From Sphingomonas sp. Leaf339 (GTDB lineage: Bacteria; Pseudomonadota; Alphaproteobacteria; Sphingomonadales; Sphingomonadaceae): a stretch of DNA of 64,000 nucleotides. The position numbers and the translations under genes were made by a program. Positions 51,662-61,497 of the stretch are shown piece by piece. The stretch covers positions 124,001 through 188,000 of the forward strand of contig NZ_LMRS01000056.1 in assembly GCF_001426195.1 (NCBI RefSeq), given 5' to 3'. The notes beneath the pieces are model-generated. The model was not told the origin of the DNA, searched no databases, and was given only the letters and a program-made list of their open reading frames with translations. The stretch's first letter is position 1. Each line of letters begins with the position of its first letter.

Positions 51662-52369
51662 ATGGCCTATGACCTGTGGTACTGGCCATCACTACCCGGT
51701 CGTGGCGAGTTCGTCCGGCTGGCGATGGAGGCGGCCGGCGTCGAGTATGACGACTGCGCCCGCCGGCTGGGCGCGGAGGCGATGGTCGCCGACATGGCGG
51801 CACGCAACCCGCGCCCGCCCTTTGCGCCGCCCTATCTCGCCAGCGACGGGCTGGTGATCGCCCAGACCGCCAATATCCTGATGTTCCTGGGCGAGCGCCA
51901 CGGCATAGGCCCATCGACGATGGCCGAACGCCTGTGGCTGAACCAGATCCAGTTGACGATCAGCGACCTCGTGGCCGAAATCCACAACGTCCACCACCCG
52001 GTCGATCCCGGCGCCTATTACGCGGAACAGCACCGCGAAGCCGCGCGTGCCGCCGATCAATTCCGCACCGAGCGACTGCCGAAATTCCTCATTCATTTCG
52101 AACAGTCGATCCGGGCCAATACCGGCGACTGGATGGTCGATCACCGCTGGACCTATGCCGACACCTCGCTGTTCCAGCTGGTCGAGGGGCTGCGCTACAT
52201 GTTCTCCCGCCGCATGAAGTCGCTGGAGCCGGATTACCCCGAGGTGATCCGTATCCACGATCAGGTCGCCACCCTGCCCGGCATCCGCGCCTATTTGAAG
52301 AGCGACCGCCGCCTGCCTTTCAATGAAGACGGCATCTTCCGCCATTATCCGGAACTCGATGACGACTGA
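51662..52369 (+). CDS. Glutathione S-transferase family protein
   Basis: 235 residues. The LWYWPSLPGRGEFVRLAMEAAGVEY N-domain resembles sigma/alpha-type GSTs; LVIAQTANILMFLGERHGI supplies the glutathione-binding turn. The C-domain has WTYADTSLFQLVEGL. No obvious partner; it may detoxify electrophiles. Its end overlaps the Nudix gene by 11 bases. Confidence 0.9.
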   Translation: MAYDLWYWPSLPGRGEFVRLAMEAAGVEYDDCARRLGAEAMVADMAARNPRPPFAPPYLASDGLVIAQTANILMFLGERHGIGPSTMAERLWLNQIQLTISDLVAEIHNVHHPVDPGAYYAEQHREAARAADQFRTERLPKFLIHFEQSIRANTGDWMVDHRWTYADTSLFQLVEGLRYMFSRRMKSLEPDYPEVIRIHDQVATLPGIRAYLKSDRRLPFNEDGIFRHYPELDDD

Positions 52370-52847
52370 TCCCGCCCCCCGCGCATCCCGCCCCGCCGCC
52401 CGCATTCTGCTGGTTGATGCCGCCGGCCGCGTGCTGCTGTTCCGCTTCACCCCCGCCGATCGACCGCCCTTCTGGGTGACACCGGGCGGCGCGGTCGATC
52501 CGGGCGAGAGCTATGCCGCCGCCGCCCGTCGCGAATTGATGGAGGAAGTCGGCCTCGACCGCGATTGCGGCCCCGAGGTCGCGCGCCGCGTCGTCGATTT
52601 CCTGACGCTGGAGGGCGTGGAGGTCACCGCCGACGAACGTTTCTACCGCGTCGCGATCGATGCCTGCGACGTCGTCACCACCGGCCACACGCCGCTCGAA
52701 CAACGCGTCATGACAACCTGGCACTGGTTCACCCGCACCGAGATCGCCGCCCATCCCGAACCGATCTTCCCCATCGACCTGATCGCGATGCTGGCGGCGA
52801 CCGACGACTTGCCCGCCACCGCACAGGCGCGCAGTCTGCCGGCATGA
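52359..52847 (+). CDS. Nudix hydrolase
   Basis: 162 residues from the ATG at 52359 that overlaps the GST stop. The Nudix box is complete (GGAVDPGESYAAAARRELME and onward, G-x5-E-x7-R-E-x2-E-E-x-G). Nudix enzymes hydrolyse nucleoside diphosphates linked to other groups; substrate unknown. Overlaps the next gene by four bases. Confidence 0.93.
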   Translation: MTTDPAPRASRPAARILLVDAAGRVLLFRFTPADRPPFWVTPGGAVDPGESYAAAARRELMEEVGLDRDCGPEVARRVVDFLTLEGVEVTADERFYRVAIDACDVVTTGHTPLEQRVMTTWHWFTRTEIAAHPEPIFPIDLIAMLAATDDLPATAQARSLPA

Positions 52848-53728
52848 CCGACGCCTCCCTCTCCCGCCTGACGCTGTCCACCGGCGTCGAACTCGACGCA
52901 CAGATCGCGGGGCCGGAGGATGCGCCCGCCGTCATCCTGCTCCACGGCTTTCCCGAATCGCATCGGACCTGGCGACACATCGTCCCCGATCTCGCCCGCG
53001 ACCACCGCGTCGTCGCCCCGGACCAGCGCGGCTATGCCCGTTCGTCCAAGCCCGACGGCGTCGCCGCCTATGCCCCCGATCGCATCGTCGCCGATCTGCT
53101 GGCGCTCGCGGATGCACTCGGCATCGATCGCTTCACGCTGGTCGGTCACGACTGGGGCGGCGCAATCGCGTGGATGGCGGCGCTCAGCCATCCCGACCGG
53201 ATCGAACGGCTGGTCATCGTCAACGCTCCTCACCCGCTCGTCTTCCAGCGTTCGCTGTTCGACGACCCGGCTCAACGCGCCGCCAGCCAATATATCACCC
53301 GGTTCCGCGACACGGGCCTCGACCGCGGTCTGATCGGCGAAGGGCTCGAACGTTTCTTCACCAGCAATTTCGCCGCCCATGTCACCACCGCCATCGCCGG
53401 TGCGGACAAGGCTGCCTATCTCGACGAATGGGGTCAGCCAGGTGCGATGACCGCGATGCTAAACTGGTATCGCGCCTCGCCGATCATCGTCCCCGCGCAG
53501 GACGAAGCACCACCCCGCCCCGCCTTCCTCAACGCCCCCTTCCCCCCGGTCACGCAACCGACGCTGGTAATCTGGGGCACGCAGGACAAGGCGCTGTTGC
53601 CGGTGCAACTGGAGGGGCTCGATACGCTGGTCCCGAACCTGACGATCGAGCGCGTCGATGCCGGCCATTTCGTGCCGTGGCAGAATCCCGATGCGGTGAT
53701 CGCGGCGATACGGAGATGGGGCGTATAG
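52844..53728 (+). CDS. Alpha/beta hydrolase, epoxide-hydrolase type
   Basis: 294 residues. The oxyanion loop HGFPESHRTW lies at 34-43 and the nucleophile elbow GHDWGG gives Asp103, not Ser, which points to epoxide hydrolase or haloalkane/haloacetate dehalogenase. Acid in GTQDKAL and His in GHFVPW complete the triad. ATGA overlap with the Nudix gene makes a GST-Nudix-hydrolase operon. Substrate not deducible. Confidence 0.9.
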   Translation: MTDASLSRLTLSTGVELDAQIAGPEDAPAVILLHGFPESHRTWRHIVPDLARDHRVVAPDQRGYARSSKPDGVAAYAPDRIVADLLALADALGIDRFTLVGHDWGGAIAWMAALSHPDRIERLVIVNAPHPLVFQRSLFDDPAQRAASQYITRFRDTGLDRGLIGEGLERFFTSNFAAHVTTAIAGADKAAYLDEWGQPGAMTAMLNWYRASPIIVPAQDEAPPRPAFLNAPFPPVTQPTLVIWGTQDKALLPVQLEGLDTLVPNLTIERVDAGHFVPWQNPDAVIAAIRRWGV

Positions 53729-53761
53729 GAACGCACTTCCTGACCGCCTCACCCTTCCCGC

Positions 53762-54868
53762 CTACCGCCCCGCCGGATCGTACGGCCCGCGCATCATCAC
53801 ATAATCCCGCGTCTCGTACGGCGGCGCCAGCCCCTCCACCCACGCGCCATGCGCATGGGTCAGCGCCACCAGCTCCATCGGCGTATCGCCCGGCCAGCCG
53901 CGCACCCGTACCTCATGCCGGTGAAGATCGCGGTTCGGCTCCATCATCACCCATCCCAGCGGTCGCGCCGCCGTCGCCCGCGCACCCGCCGCCGCCATCG
54001 CATCCCTGATCCGCGCGCGGCGTTCGTTGCCCAGATACTGCCACACCACCGAATGCATCAGTACGCGGGTAACGCCCGCCTCCTGTGGCTCGGCCAGCCG
54101 CGCTTCGATCCAGTCCGCCGCGTCGCCCCGGTCCAGCGCCACGCCATCCGCGCGGATCATCGCGACCGTCGCCGCCAGCCGCGCCTGCCGCTCCACCGCA
54201 TCGACCCACACATACGCCGCCAGCCGCTCCGCTGCCGCCGGATCGCGCACATCGACCGGCGCCACATCGACGCCGCGCGTGCTCACGATCTCGATCGGCA
54301 CGGCGGGCGGCGGTGGCCCGCGCCAGTCCGGCCGGATCGTTACCGCCGCCCCTGCCGGCCCGGCCACCACCCCGCCCAGATCGAAGCGAAAGCGATCGAC
54401 CAGCAGGTTCAATCCGGCGCTCGACCCGATCTCCAGCACTTCGATCCGCGGTCCGAACCGCGCCGCCAGATGCAGCATCCCGGTCATCAGCCCCGCCGAC
54501 CGCGCCGCCTCGTTCGTCTGCGGCGGCCCGTCCAGCCACGGCAGCAACGCCGCGTCATGCCGCCGCATCACATCCTGCAACACCAGCCGCACCAGCGGTT
54601 CCGCCACCGTGTCGCCCGCGAACACCGCCGACAGCGCCGGGTACACCCCCGCCCGGTGAAGCGCATGCAGCCCACCGACCAGCCGCAGCGCCAGCGCATC
54701 CGCCACTGGCTCGCCCGCCCAGTCCAGCACCCGCCGCCCGGTCGCGCTCCGTCGATCGATCGCCTCTACCAGCGCGGTGCAGACCCGCGCGGTCACCGGC
54801 GCACCCATCGCCGCGCAATATCCCGCCTGAACCCCGAACGCCGCGCGATTTGCTGACCCGTTTGTCAT
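53762..54868 (-). CDS. DUF2332 family protein
   Basis: 368 residues. AAFGVQAGYCAAMGAPVTARVC at the start, LEIGSSAGLNLLVDRF (an S-adenosylmethionine-binding-like G-rich loop, but unproven) and RVLMHSVVWQYLGNERRARI are typical of DUF2332. Function unknown. Convergent with the hydrolase gene and divergent from hisG with a 44-bp gap. Confidence 0.85.
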   Translation of the reverse strand: MTNGSANRAAFGVQAGYCAAMGAPVTARVCTALVEAIDRRSATGRRVLDWAGEPVADALALRLVGGLHALHRAGVYPALSAVFAGDTVAEPLVRLVLQDVMRRHDAALLPWLDGPPQTNEAARSAGLMTGMLHLAARFGPRIEVLEIGSSAGLNLLVDRFRFDLGGVVAGPAGAAVTIRPDWRGPPPPAVPIEIVSTRGVDVAPVDVRDPAAAERLAAYVWVDAVERQARLAATVAMIRADGVALDRGDAADWIEARLAEPQEAGVTRVLMHSVVWQYLGNERRARIRDAMAAAGARATAARPLGWVMMEPNRDLHRHEVRVRGWPGDTPMELVALTHAHGAWVEGLAPPYETRDYVMMRGPYDPAGR

Positions 54869-54912
54869 CGCGCTTCATTGCGCCTGCCGGGGGCCGTCGG
54901 TAAAGCCCGCCC

Positions 54913-55575
54913 ATGCCGCAACCGCTCATCATCGCCGTTCCCAAGGGCCGCATCCTGGCAGAAGCCCTGCCGCTGCTCGCCGCCGCCGGCATCCACCCGG
55001 AAGCGTCCTTCGCCGACGAGGACAGCCGCGCGCTGCGTTTCGCCACCGACGTGCCCGGTATCGATCTGATCCGCGTCCGTGCGTTCGACGTCGCCACCTT
55101 CGTCGCGCACGGCGCCGCGCAGCTCGGCATCGTCGGGTCCGACGTGCTGGCCGAGTTCGATTATTCCGAACTCTACGCCCCCGTCGATCTCGGCATCGGT
55201 CATTGCCGGCTGTCGGTCGCCGAACCCGTCGCGCTGGCGGCGGGCGACGATCCGCGCGGCTGGAGCCATGTCCGCGTCGCCACCAAATATCCGCACGTCA
55301 CCCAGGCCCATTTCGCGCGCCGCGGTGTGCAGGCGGAATGCGTGAAGCTGAACGGCGCGATGGAGCTCGCCCCCACGCTCGGCCTCGCCCCGCGCATCGT
55401 CGATCTCGTGTCGTCGGGCCGCACGCTGAAAGAAAACGGGCTGGTCGAGGTCGAACGCATCATGGACGTCACCAGCCGCCTCGTCGTCAACCGCGCCGCG
55501 ATGAAGACCCGCGCCGACGTGGTCCCCCTGGTCGAGGCATTCCGCCGCGCCGTCGCCGGCAGCATCGCGGCATGA
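54913..55575 (+). CDS. hisG: ATP phosphoribosyltransferase, short form (HisG)
   Basis: 220 residues. It catalyses the first step of histidine synthesis, ATP plus PRPP giving phosphoribosyl-ATP. Lacking the C-terminal regulatory domain, it belongs to the short class that needs HisZ (not in this window). [13 protein letters not shown] at the N-terminus and the PRPP-binding [14 protein letters not shown] segment near residue 170 are diagnostic. Stop overlaps hisD (ATGA). Confidence 0.97.
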   Translation: MPQPLIIAVPKGRILAEALPLLAAAGIHPEASFADEDSRALRFATDVPGIDLIRVRAFDVATFVAHGAAQLGIVGSDVLAEFDYSELYAPVDLGIGHCRLSVAEPVALAAGDDPRGWSHVRVATKYPHVTQAHFARRGVQAECVKLNGAMELAPTLGLAPRIVDLVSSGRTLKENGLVEVERIMDVTSRLVVNRAAMKTRADVVPLVEAFRRAVAGSIAA

Positions 55576-56867
55576 TCCGCCTGAACGCCGCCGACGCCGG
55601 CTTCGCCACCGCCTTCACCGCGCTGGTCGAGGATCGCCGCGAATCCTCCGCCGATGTCGCCCGCGACGTCACCGCGATCATCGCCGACGTCCGCACGCGC
55701 GGCGCCGATGCGGTGCGCGACCTGACGCTGCGGCTCGATCGCCACGATCTGGACGCCACCGGCTGGCGCATCGACGCGAGCGTCTGTGCCGACGCCTATG
55801 CCGCGCTGGAACCGGAACTGCGCGCCGCGCTCGATCTCGCCGCTGCCCGCATCCGCGCCTATCACGAGCGACAGAAGCCCGCAGACACCGATTATATCGA
55901 TCCCGTCGGCGTCCGCCTCGGCGCGCGCTGGCGACCGGTCGATGCGGCGGGGCTGTACGTGCCCGGCGGTCGCGCAGCCTATCCGTCGTCGCTGCTGATG
56001 AACGCGATCCCCGCCAAGGTCGCGGGCGTCGGTCGTCTCGCGATGGTCACGCCGACGCCCGATGGCCAGATCAACCCCCTGGTTCTCGCCGCCGCGCATC
56101 TCGCCGGGGTGGACGAGATCTGGCGCATCGGTGGCGCGCAGGGCGTCGCCGCGCTCGCTTATGGCGCGGGCGACATCGCCCCCGTCGATGTCATCACCGG
56201 CCCCGGCAACGCCTGGGTCGCAGAGGCCAAGCGCCAGCTCTACGGCGTTGTCGGCATCGACATGGTCGCCGGCCCGTCGGAAATCGTCGTCGTCGCCGAT
56301 GCGCTGAACGACCCCGAATGGACCGCCGCCGACCTGCTCAGCCAGGCCGAACACGACGTGACGACCCAGTCGATCCTCTTCACCGACGACAGCGCCTATG
56401 CCGATGCCGTCGCGGCCGCCGTCGATCGCCAGCTCGGCACGCTCGCCACCGGCGCCGTCGCGCGTCAGGCATGGGACGCCAATGGCGCGATCATCGTCGT
56501 CGCCACGCTGGCCGATGCGATGCCGCTGATCGATCGCCTCGCGCCCGAACATCTGCAACTGGCGGTGGACGAGCCACAGACCCTGTTCGACCGGGTCCGC
56601 CATGCCGGCAGCGTGTTCCTGGGCCGTCACACGCCCGAAGCGATCGGCGATTACGTCGCCGGCCCCAACCACGTCCTCCCCACCGGCCGCCGCGCCCGCT
56701 TCGCCAGCGGCCTGTCCGTCCTCGACTTCATGAAGCGCACCAGCTTCCTGGGTCTCGACGAAACCGCGCTTGCCGAACTGGGCCCGGCAACAGTCAAACT
56801 GGCGGAGGCGGAAGGGTTGCCGGCCCATGCCCGCTCGGTGGCGCTGCGCCTGCGGATGAACAGATAA
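55572..56867 (+). CDS. hisD: Histidinol dehydrogenase (HisD)
   Basis: 431 residues. Last two oxidations of histidine synthesis, NAD- and zinc-dependent. [21 protein letters not shown] and the zinc/NAD region [20 protein letters not shown] and FAPEHLQ-like APEHLQL are all present, as is [19 protein letters not shown]. Coupled to hisG. Standard length. Confidence 0.97.
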   Translation: MIRLNAADAGFATAFTALVEDRRESSADVARDVTAIIADVRTRGADAVRDLTLRLDRHDLDATGWRIDASVCADAYAALEPELRAALDLAAARIRAYHERQKPADTDYIDPVGVRLGARWRPVDAAGLYVPGGRAAYPSSLLMNAIPAKVAGVGRLAMVTPTPDGQINPLVLAAAHLAGVDEIWRIGGAQGVAALAYGAGDIAPVDVITGPGNAWVAEAKRQLYGVVGIDMVAGPSEIVVVADALNDPEWTAADLLSQAEHDVTTQSILFTDDSAYADAVAAAVDRQLGTLATGAVARQAWDANGAIIVVATLADAMPLIDRLAPEHLQLAVDEPQTLFDRVRHAGSVFLGRHTPEAIGDYVAGPNHVLPTGRRARFASGLSVLDFMKRTSFLGLDETALAELGPATVKLAEAEGLPAHARSVALRLRMNR

Positions 56868-56967
56868 TAGCGGGCAACTACCCACTCACCATCGAATGTT
56901 AGGATAATCGCGCTTTGCCGTCCGACGGACCGACGGTATTTCTCCCGCGAAAAAGGGAGGATATGCC

Positions 56968-57684
56968 ATGATAAAGCCGGGTATTGCCGCCGCCGCATTC
57001 ACCACTGTTGTTTTGCTGGCCTCTCCAGCGACCGCCGCCACGGCACTCTATGGCTTTACCGGGTCCAGCGTGAGCGGATCGTTCGAAATAACATACGTCC
57101 CGAACCCGAATACCGGCACGCTTGGGACATCGCCCAATACCGTCGATCCGGTCGGCTCGTACATCGTATCGAACATCACCGGGACGTTCTCCAACGCCAC
57201 CCTCGGCATCAGCAATGCCGCGATCACCGGAATCGTGCCGAGCAGCCCTGCCGCGCCGGATTTGACGAACCTCCTCGCACCGCGCAGCTTCGGCTTCTAT
57301 CCGATCGTGAATGGCCCCCCGCGACCGGACGGTACACCGGCAACGGGCCTGTCCTATGACAATCTCTATTACCCGGGCGGATCGCCCAAGGCATCGAGCG
57401 ACTATCCGTTCTTCGGCGGCGTCTTCGACATTTACGGCATCGTTTTCACTATCGCGACCGACAAGGGCACCCGGGCGGTCAACTTCTGGAGCAATGGCAC
57501 GATCGGCGGCGGCACCACTTATGGCGCGGCGGTCACGGACGGGCAGGACGTGCTCGATTACGCCGGCGACATATCCGTCACCGCCGTTCCCGAACCGGCG
57601 ACATGGGCGATGATGCTCGTCGGCTTCGGCATGATCGGCGGCTATGCACGGTATCGGCGGCGGCGCATCGTATTCGGCGCCTGA
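56968..57684 (+). CDS. PEPxxWA-CTERM sorting-domain protein
   Basis: 238 residues. Signal peptide (cleaved after ATAA, about 24), then a beta-rich Gly/Ser/Thr/Asn body, then VPEPATWAMM, a membrane helix and an Arg cluster (YRRRR). This tripartite tail is the PEP-CTERM signal of the PEPxxWA class processed by an exosortase; the class is typical of sphingomonads. AGGGAGGATAT precedes the ATG. The body is of unknown function; it is likely exposed outside the cell. Confidence 0.9.
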   Translation: MIKPGIAAAAFTTVVLLASPATAATALYGFTGSSVSGSFEITYVPNPNTGTLGTSPNTVDPVGSYIVSNITGTFSNATLGISNAAITGIVPSSPAAPDLTNLLAPRSFGFYPIVNGPPRPDGTPATGLSYDNLYYPGGSPKASSDYPFFGGVFDIYGIVFTIATDKGTRAVNFWSNGTIGGGTTYGAAVTDGQDVLDYAGDISVTAVPEPATWAMMLVGFGMIGGYARYRRRRIVFGA

Positions 57685-57736
57685 GCGAAACCCGTCGGGG
57701 CTGACACACGCGCCCTATCCGCCTACAGGCAGCGCC

Positions 57737-58192
57737 ATGTCCCGTACCTCTGCCCGTACCAAGGCGCGCGCCGCCGCTCGCCTCGCCGCCGTCCAGGCGC
57801 TCTATCAGCACGAGATGGAGGGGACGGCGATCCCCTCGCTCCTGCATGAATTCCACAATCACCGGATCGGCGCGACGATCGAGGAGGTCGAATATGCCGA
57901 GGCGGACGTCGATTTCTTCGACGATCTGGTGAAGGGCGCCACCACCCGCGGTGGTGAGATCGATCTGTTGATCGAGGGCAAGCTGGCCAGCGGTTGGACG
58001 CTTGCTCGGCTCGACAAGCCGATGAAGGCGATCCTGCGCGCCGGCACCTACGAACTGCTCGCCCGTCCCGACGTGCCGATGCCCGCGGTCATCAGCGAAT
58101 ATGTCGATGTCGCCCACGCCTTTTACGACCGCCGCGAATCGGGCTTCGTCAACGGCCTGCTCGACGCTATCGCCAAGGACGCGCGCGCCTGA
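57737..58192 (+). CDS. nusB: Transcription antitermination factor NusB
   Basis: 151 residues. ARLAAVQALYQHEMEG at the N-terminus and SEYVDVAHAFYDRRESGFVN near the end are canonical NusB segments. It binds boxA RNA with S10 in rRNA antitermination. Followed by thiL and hppA. Confidence 0.95.
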   Translation: MSRTSARTKARAAARLAAVQALYQHEMEGTAIPSLLHEFHNHRIGATIEEVEYAEADVDFFDDLVKGATTRGGEIDLLIEGKLASGWTLARLDKPMKAILRAGTYELLARPDVPMPAVISEYVDVAHAFYDRRESGFVNGLLDAIAKDARA

Positions 58193-58226
58193 CATCGGGA
58201 CCGCGACGGGCGCCAGGGGGAATGCG

Positions 58227-59132
58227 TTGACCGAAGCCGAATTCATCGTCGCCCTGCGTGGCCTGCCGCTTCATGCCGGCGCGCGCGGCCTGCTCGATGA
58301 TGCCGCCGTCGTCGGCGGCCTGGTGATGACCACCGATACGCTGGTCGAGGGTGTCCACTTCGTCGATCGCGATCCACCCGCCGATGTCGCGTGGAAACTC
58401 GTCGCGGTCAGCCTGTCCGATCTCGCCGCCAAGGGCGCGGTGCCAGAGGGTGTGCTGCTCAACCTGCCGCTGTCGCATGACGGCTGGGACGCCGCCTTCC
58501 TGACCGGCTTGGCCCAGGTGATGGCGGCTTTCGCGGTGCCGCTGATCGGTGGCGACACCGTCTCGCTGCCCGCCGGCGCCCCGCGCGTGCTCAGTTGCAC
58601 CGCGATCGGCCGCGATGGTGCCGCCCCCAGCCGCACCGGGGCGCAAGCCGGCGACGCACTGTGGGTGACGGGCGTGATCGGTGACGCCGGCGCCGGCCTC
58701 GGCATCGCGCTCGGTGCCCCCGGACCGGCGACGCTGCTCGCCGCCTATCGCCGCCCGCAGCCGCGGCTGGCGGAGGGACGGGCGCTCGCCCCCCATGTCC
58801 ATGCGATGAGCGACGTGTCGGACGGCCTGCTGATCGACGCAGCGCGGATGGCGGCGGCGAGCGATCTGGCCGTCACCATCGACATCGCCACCATCCCGCT
58901 GTCGCGCGCCTATCGCGATCAGGCGGGGGCAGAGCGGCGCGGCCGGCTGGCGGCGGCGACGTCGGGCGATGATTACGAACTACTGTTCGCGGCGCCGCCC
59001 GCGTGGCTTCCGCCAGTCCCCGCCACCCGCATCGGCGTCTTTACCGCCGGGCGCGGCGTGACGCTGGTCGACGATGGCGAAGCGGTCGCCCTGCCCGCCC
59101 GCCTCGGTTGGGAACACGCGCCGACCACCTGA
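58227..59132 (+). CDS. thiL: Thiamine-monophosphate kinase (ThiL)
   Basis: 301 residues from a TTG; AGGGGG lies six bases upstream. LLDDAAVVGGLVMTTDTLVEGVHF and SLSDLAAKGAVPEG give the metal/ATP-binding core; VSDGLLIDA and ATSGDDYELLF are further signatures. It phosphorylates thiamine phosphate to thiamine diphosphate. The N-terminal GDD is replaced by LLDD, within family variation. Confidence 0.93.
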   Translation: MTEAEFIVALRGLPLHAGARGLLDDAAVVGGLVMTTDTLVEGVHFVDRDPPADVAWKLVAVSLSDLAAKGAVPEGVLLNLPLSHDGWDAAFLTGLAQVMAAFAVPLIGGDTVSLPAGAPRVLSCTAIGRDGAAPSRTGAQAGDALWVTGVIGDAGAGLGIALGAPGPATLLAAYRRPQPRLAEGRALAPHVHAMSDVSDGLLIDAARMAAASDLAVTIDIATIPLSRAYRDQAGAERRGRLAAATSGDDYELLFAAPPAWLPPVPATRIGVFTAGRGVTLVDDGEAVALPARLGWEHAPTT

Positions 59133-59237
59133 GGGGCCGCCTAACGGGTTGCACGCGCGTCCGAAACCGATAGGCTCCCTCCAACTGACGGTATCGCCCA
59201 CGCATGGCGACCCGCGGTTCAGGAGAAGGAGCGACGC

Positions 59238-61400
59238 GTGACGACAGTCTATCTCGCCATGATCTGCGGCGTCATCGCCGTGCTGTACGGTATATTCACC
59301 AGTGCCCAGGTCCTGCGCCAGCCCGCGGGCGACGCCAAGATGCAGGACATCGCCGCCGCCATTCAAGAGGGCGCGAAGGCCTATCTCGGCCGGCAATACA
59401 CCACCATCGCGATCGTCGGCGTCGTCGTCGCGGGCGTATTGGCGTTGACGCTCGGCCTGATCTCCACCGTCGGCTTCGTCATCGGTGCGGTCCTGTCGGG
59501 CGTGGCGGGCTATGTCGGCATGAACATCTCGGTCCGCGCCAATGTGCGGACCGCAGAGGCGGCACGCACCTCGTTGCAGGGGGGCCTGACCACCGCCTTC
59601 CGCTCCGGCGCCGTCACCGGCATGCTCGTCGCGGGGCTGGGTCTGCTCTCGATCGCGTCGTTCTTCTGGTATCTCACCGGCCCCTCCGGCCTCGCCCCCA
59701 ACGACCGCGTCATCGTCGAGGCGCTGACCGCGCTCGCGTTCGGTGCGTCCCTCATCTCGATCTTCGCGCGCCTCGGCGGCGGCATCTTCACCAAGGCGGC
59801 CGACGTCGGCGCGGATCTGGTCGGCAAGGTCGAGGCCGGCATTCCGGAGGACGATCCTCGCAATCCCGCCGTCATCGCGGATAACGTCGGCGACAATGTC
59901 GGCGACTGCGCCGGCATGGCCGCCGATCTGTTCGAAACCTATGTCGTCACCCTCGGCGTCACGATGATCTCGATCGCGTTGTTGATCCAGGCGGATGCGG
60001 CCGAACTGATGCGCCTGATGACCCTGCCACTGCTCGTCGGCGGCGTGTGCATCTTCACCTCGATCATCGGCACCTACATGGTCCGGCTGGGCGGCGGCAG
60101 CATCATGGGCGCGCTGTACAAGGGCTTTTTCACCGCCACGATCCTGTCGATCCCCGCCATCTATGTCGCCAGCGTCTATGTGCTGGGCGACCTGAACGCG
60201 ACGATCGGCGGCGCCGGCTTCCTCGACGCCGGCACCGGATCGCTCGCCACCGATGTCGTCGCCGCCGCCCCGGCGGAGGGCGCGGCCAGCTTTACCGGCA
60301 TGGACCTGTTCTGGTGCATGATGGTCGGCCTCGTCGTCACCGGGCTGCTGGTGTGGATCACCGAATATTACACCGGTACCAACCACCGCCCGGTGCGCAG
60401 CATCGCCAAGGCGTCCGAAACCGGCCACGGCACCAACGTCATCCAGGGTCTCGCGATCAGTCTCGAGGCGACCGCCCTGCCAACGCTCGTCATCGTCGTC
60501 GCGGTCATTGCGGCCTATCAGCTGGCGGGCGTCATCGGCATCGCCTTCGCCGCCACCGCGATGCTGGCGCAGGCGGGCATGGTCGTCGCGCTTGACGCCT
60601 ATGGTCCCGTCACCGACAATGCCGGCGGCATCGCCGAAATGGCTGGCCTGCCCGACGAGGTACGCGAGCGCACCGACGCGCTCGACGCGGTCGGCAACAC
60701 GACCAAAGCGGTGACGAAGGGTTATGCGATCGGCTCCGCCGGCCTTGCCGCGCTCGTCCTGTTCGGCGCCTACACCACCGATCTGAAGACGTATTTCCCC
60801 GACCTGACCGTCGATTTCAGCCTGTCGAACCCGTACGTCATCGTCGGCCTGCTGCTCGGCGCGCTGCTCCCCTATCTGTTCGGCGCGTTCGGCATGACCG
60901 CCGTCGGCCGCGCGGCGGGCGCGGTGGTCGAGGAGGTGCGCGGCCAGTTCCGCGACAATCCCGGCATCATGCTGGGTACCAGCCGCCCCGATTACGGCCG
61001 CACCGTCGATCTCGTCACCCGCGCCGCGATCAAGGAGATGATCGTCCCCAGCCTGCTGCCCGTCGCCAGCCCGATCGCGCTCTACTTCATCATCACCGCG
61101 GTCGCGGGTCAGGCGTCGGGCTTCGCGGCGCTCGGCGCAATGCTGCTCGGCGTCATCGTCTCCGGCCTGTTCGTCGCCCTGTCGATGACCAGCGGCGGCG
61201 GCGCATGGGACAATGCGAAGAAATACATCGAGGACGGCAATCACGGCGGCAAGGGGTCCGAGGCGCACAAGGCCGCCGTCACCGGCGACACCGTCGGCGA
61301 TCCGTACAAGGACACCGCCGGTCCAGCGGTGAACCCGATGATCAAGATCACCAACATCGTCGCCCTGTTGCTGCTCGCCGCACTGGCCGGCGGCGTCTGA
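59238..61400 (+). CDS. hppA: Proton-translocating membrane pyrophosphatase, K+-independent type
   Basis: 720 residues, GTG start with AGGAGAAGGAG upstream. Integral membrane H+ pump driven by pyrophosphate hydrolysis. [13 protein letters not shown] and [20 protein letters not shown] form the substrate site. The subclass motif is [10 protein letters not shown]: Lys490 replaces the Ala of K+-dependent enzymes, so this enzyme should not need potassium. About 16 membrane helices. A hairpin terminator follows. Confidence 0.97.
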   Translation: MTTVYLAMICGVIAVLYGIFTSAQVLRQPAGDAKMQDIAAAIQEGAKAYLGRQYTTIAIVGVVVAGVLALTLGLISTVGFVIGAVLSGVAGYVGMNISVRANVRTAEAARTSLQGGLTTAFRSGAVTGMLVAGLGLLSIASFFWYLTGPSGLAPNDRVIVEALTALAFGASLISIFARLGGGIFTKAADVGADLVGKVEAGIPEDDPRNPAVIADNVGDNVGDCAGMAADLFETYVVTLGVTMISIALLIQADAAELMRLMTLPLLVGGVCIFTSIIGTYMVRLGGGSIMGALYKGFFTATILSIPAIYVASVYVLGDLNATIGGAGFLDAGTGSLATDVVAAAPAEGAASFTGMDLFWCMMVGLVVTGLLVWITEYYTGTNHRPVRSIAKASETGHGTNVIQGLAISLEATALPTLVIVVAVIAAYQLAGVIGIAFAATAMLAQAGMVVALDAYGPVTDNAGGIAEMAGLPDEVRERTDALDAVGNTTKAVTKGYAIGSAGLAALVLFGAYTTDLKTYFPDLTVDFSLSNPYVIVGLLLGALLPYLFGAFGMTAVGRAAGAVVEEVRGQFRDNPGIMLGTSRPDYGRTVDLVTRAAIKEMIVPSLLPVASPIALYFIITAVAGQASGFAALGAMLLGVIVSGLFVALSMTSGGGAWDNAKKYIEDGNHGGKGSEAHKAAVTGDTVGDPYKDTAGPAVNPMIKITNIVALLLLAALAGGV

Positions 61401-61411
61401 GGAAAAGGGAA

Positions 61412-61438
61412 GCGCCACTGGCTTGTCACCGGTGGCGC
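61412..61438. terminator. Terminator hairpin after hppA
   Basis: GCGCCACTGG and CCGGTGGCGC pair (one T-G wobble) around a seven-base loop, 11 bases after the stop. No long T-run. Confidence 0.55.
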
Positions 61439-61497
61439 GCCTTGTGATGATGCGGAATGGGACGACGGGGAATCGTCCCAGTATAACGGGGGGTTGA

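Noticed and set aside
55200..56885. 561-codon minus-strand frame opposite hisG/hisD
   Set aside because: Shadow of strongly coding histidine genes; no own ribosome site or recognisable domain.
58980..61418. 812-codon minus-strand frame opposite thiL/hppA
   Set aside because: Composition is Asp/Arg/Gly/His-rich with no family pattern; it is the antisense shadow of GC-rich hppA, which has full family motifs.
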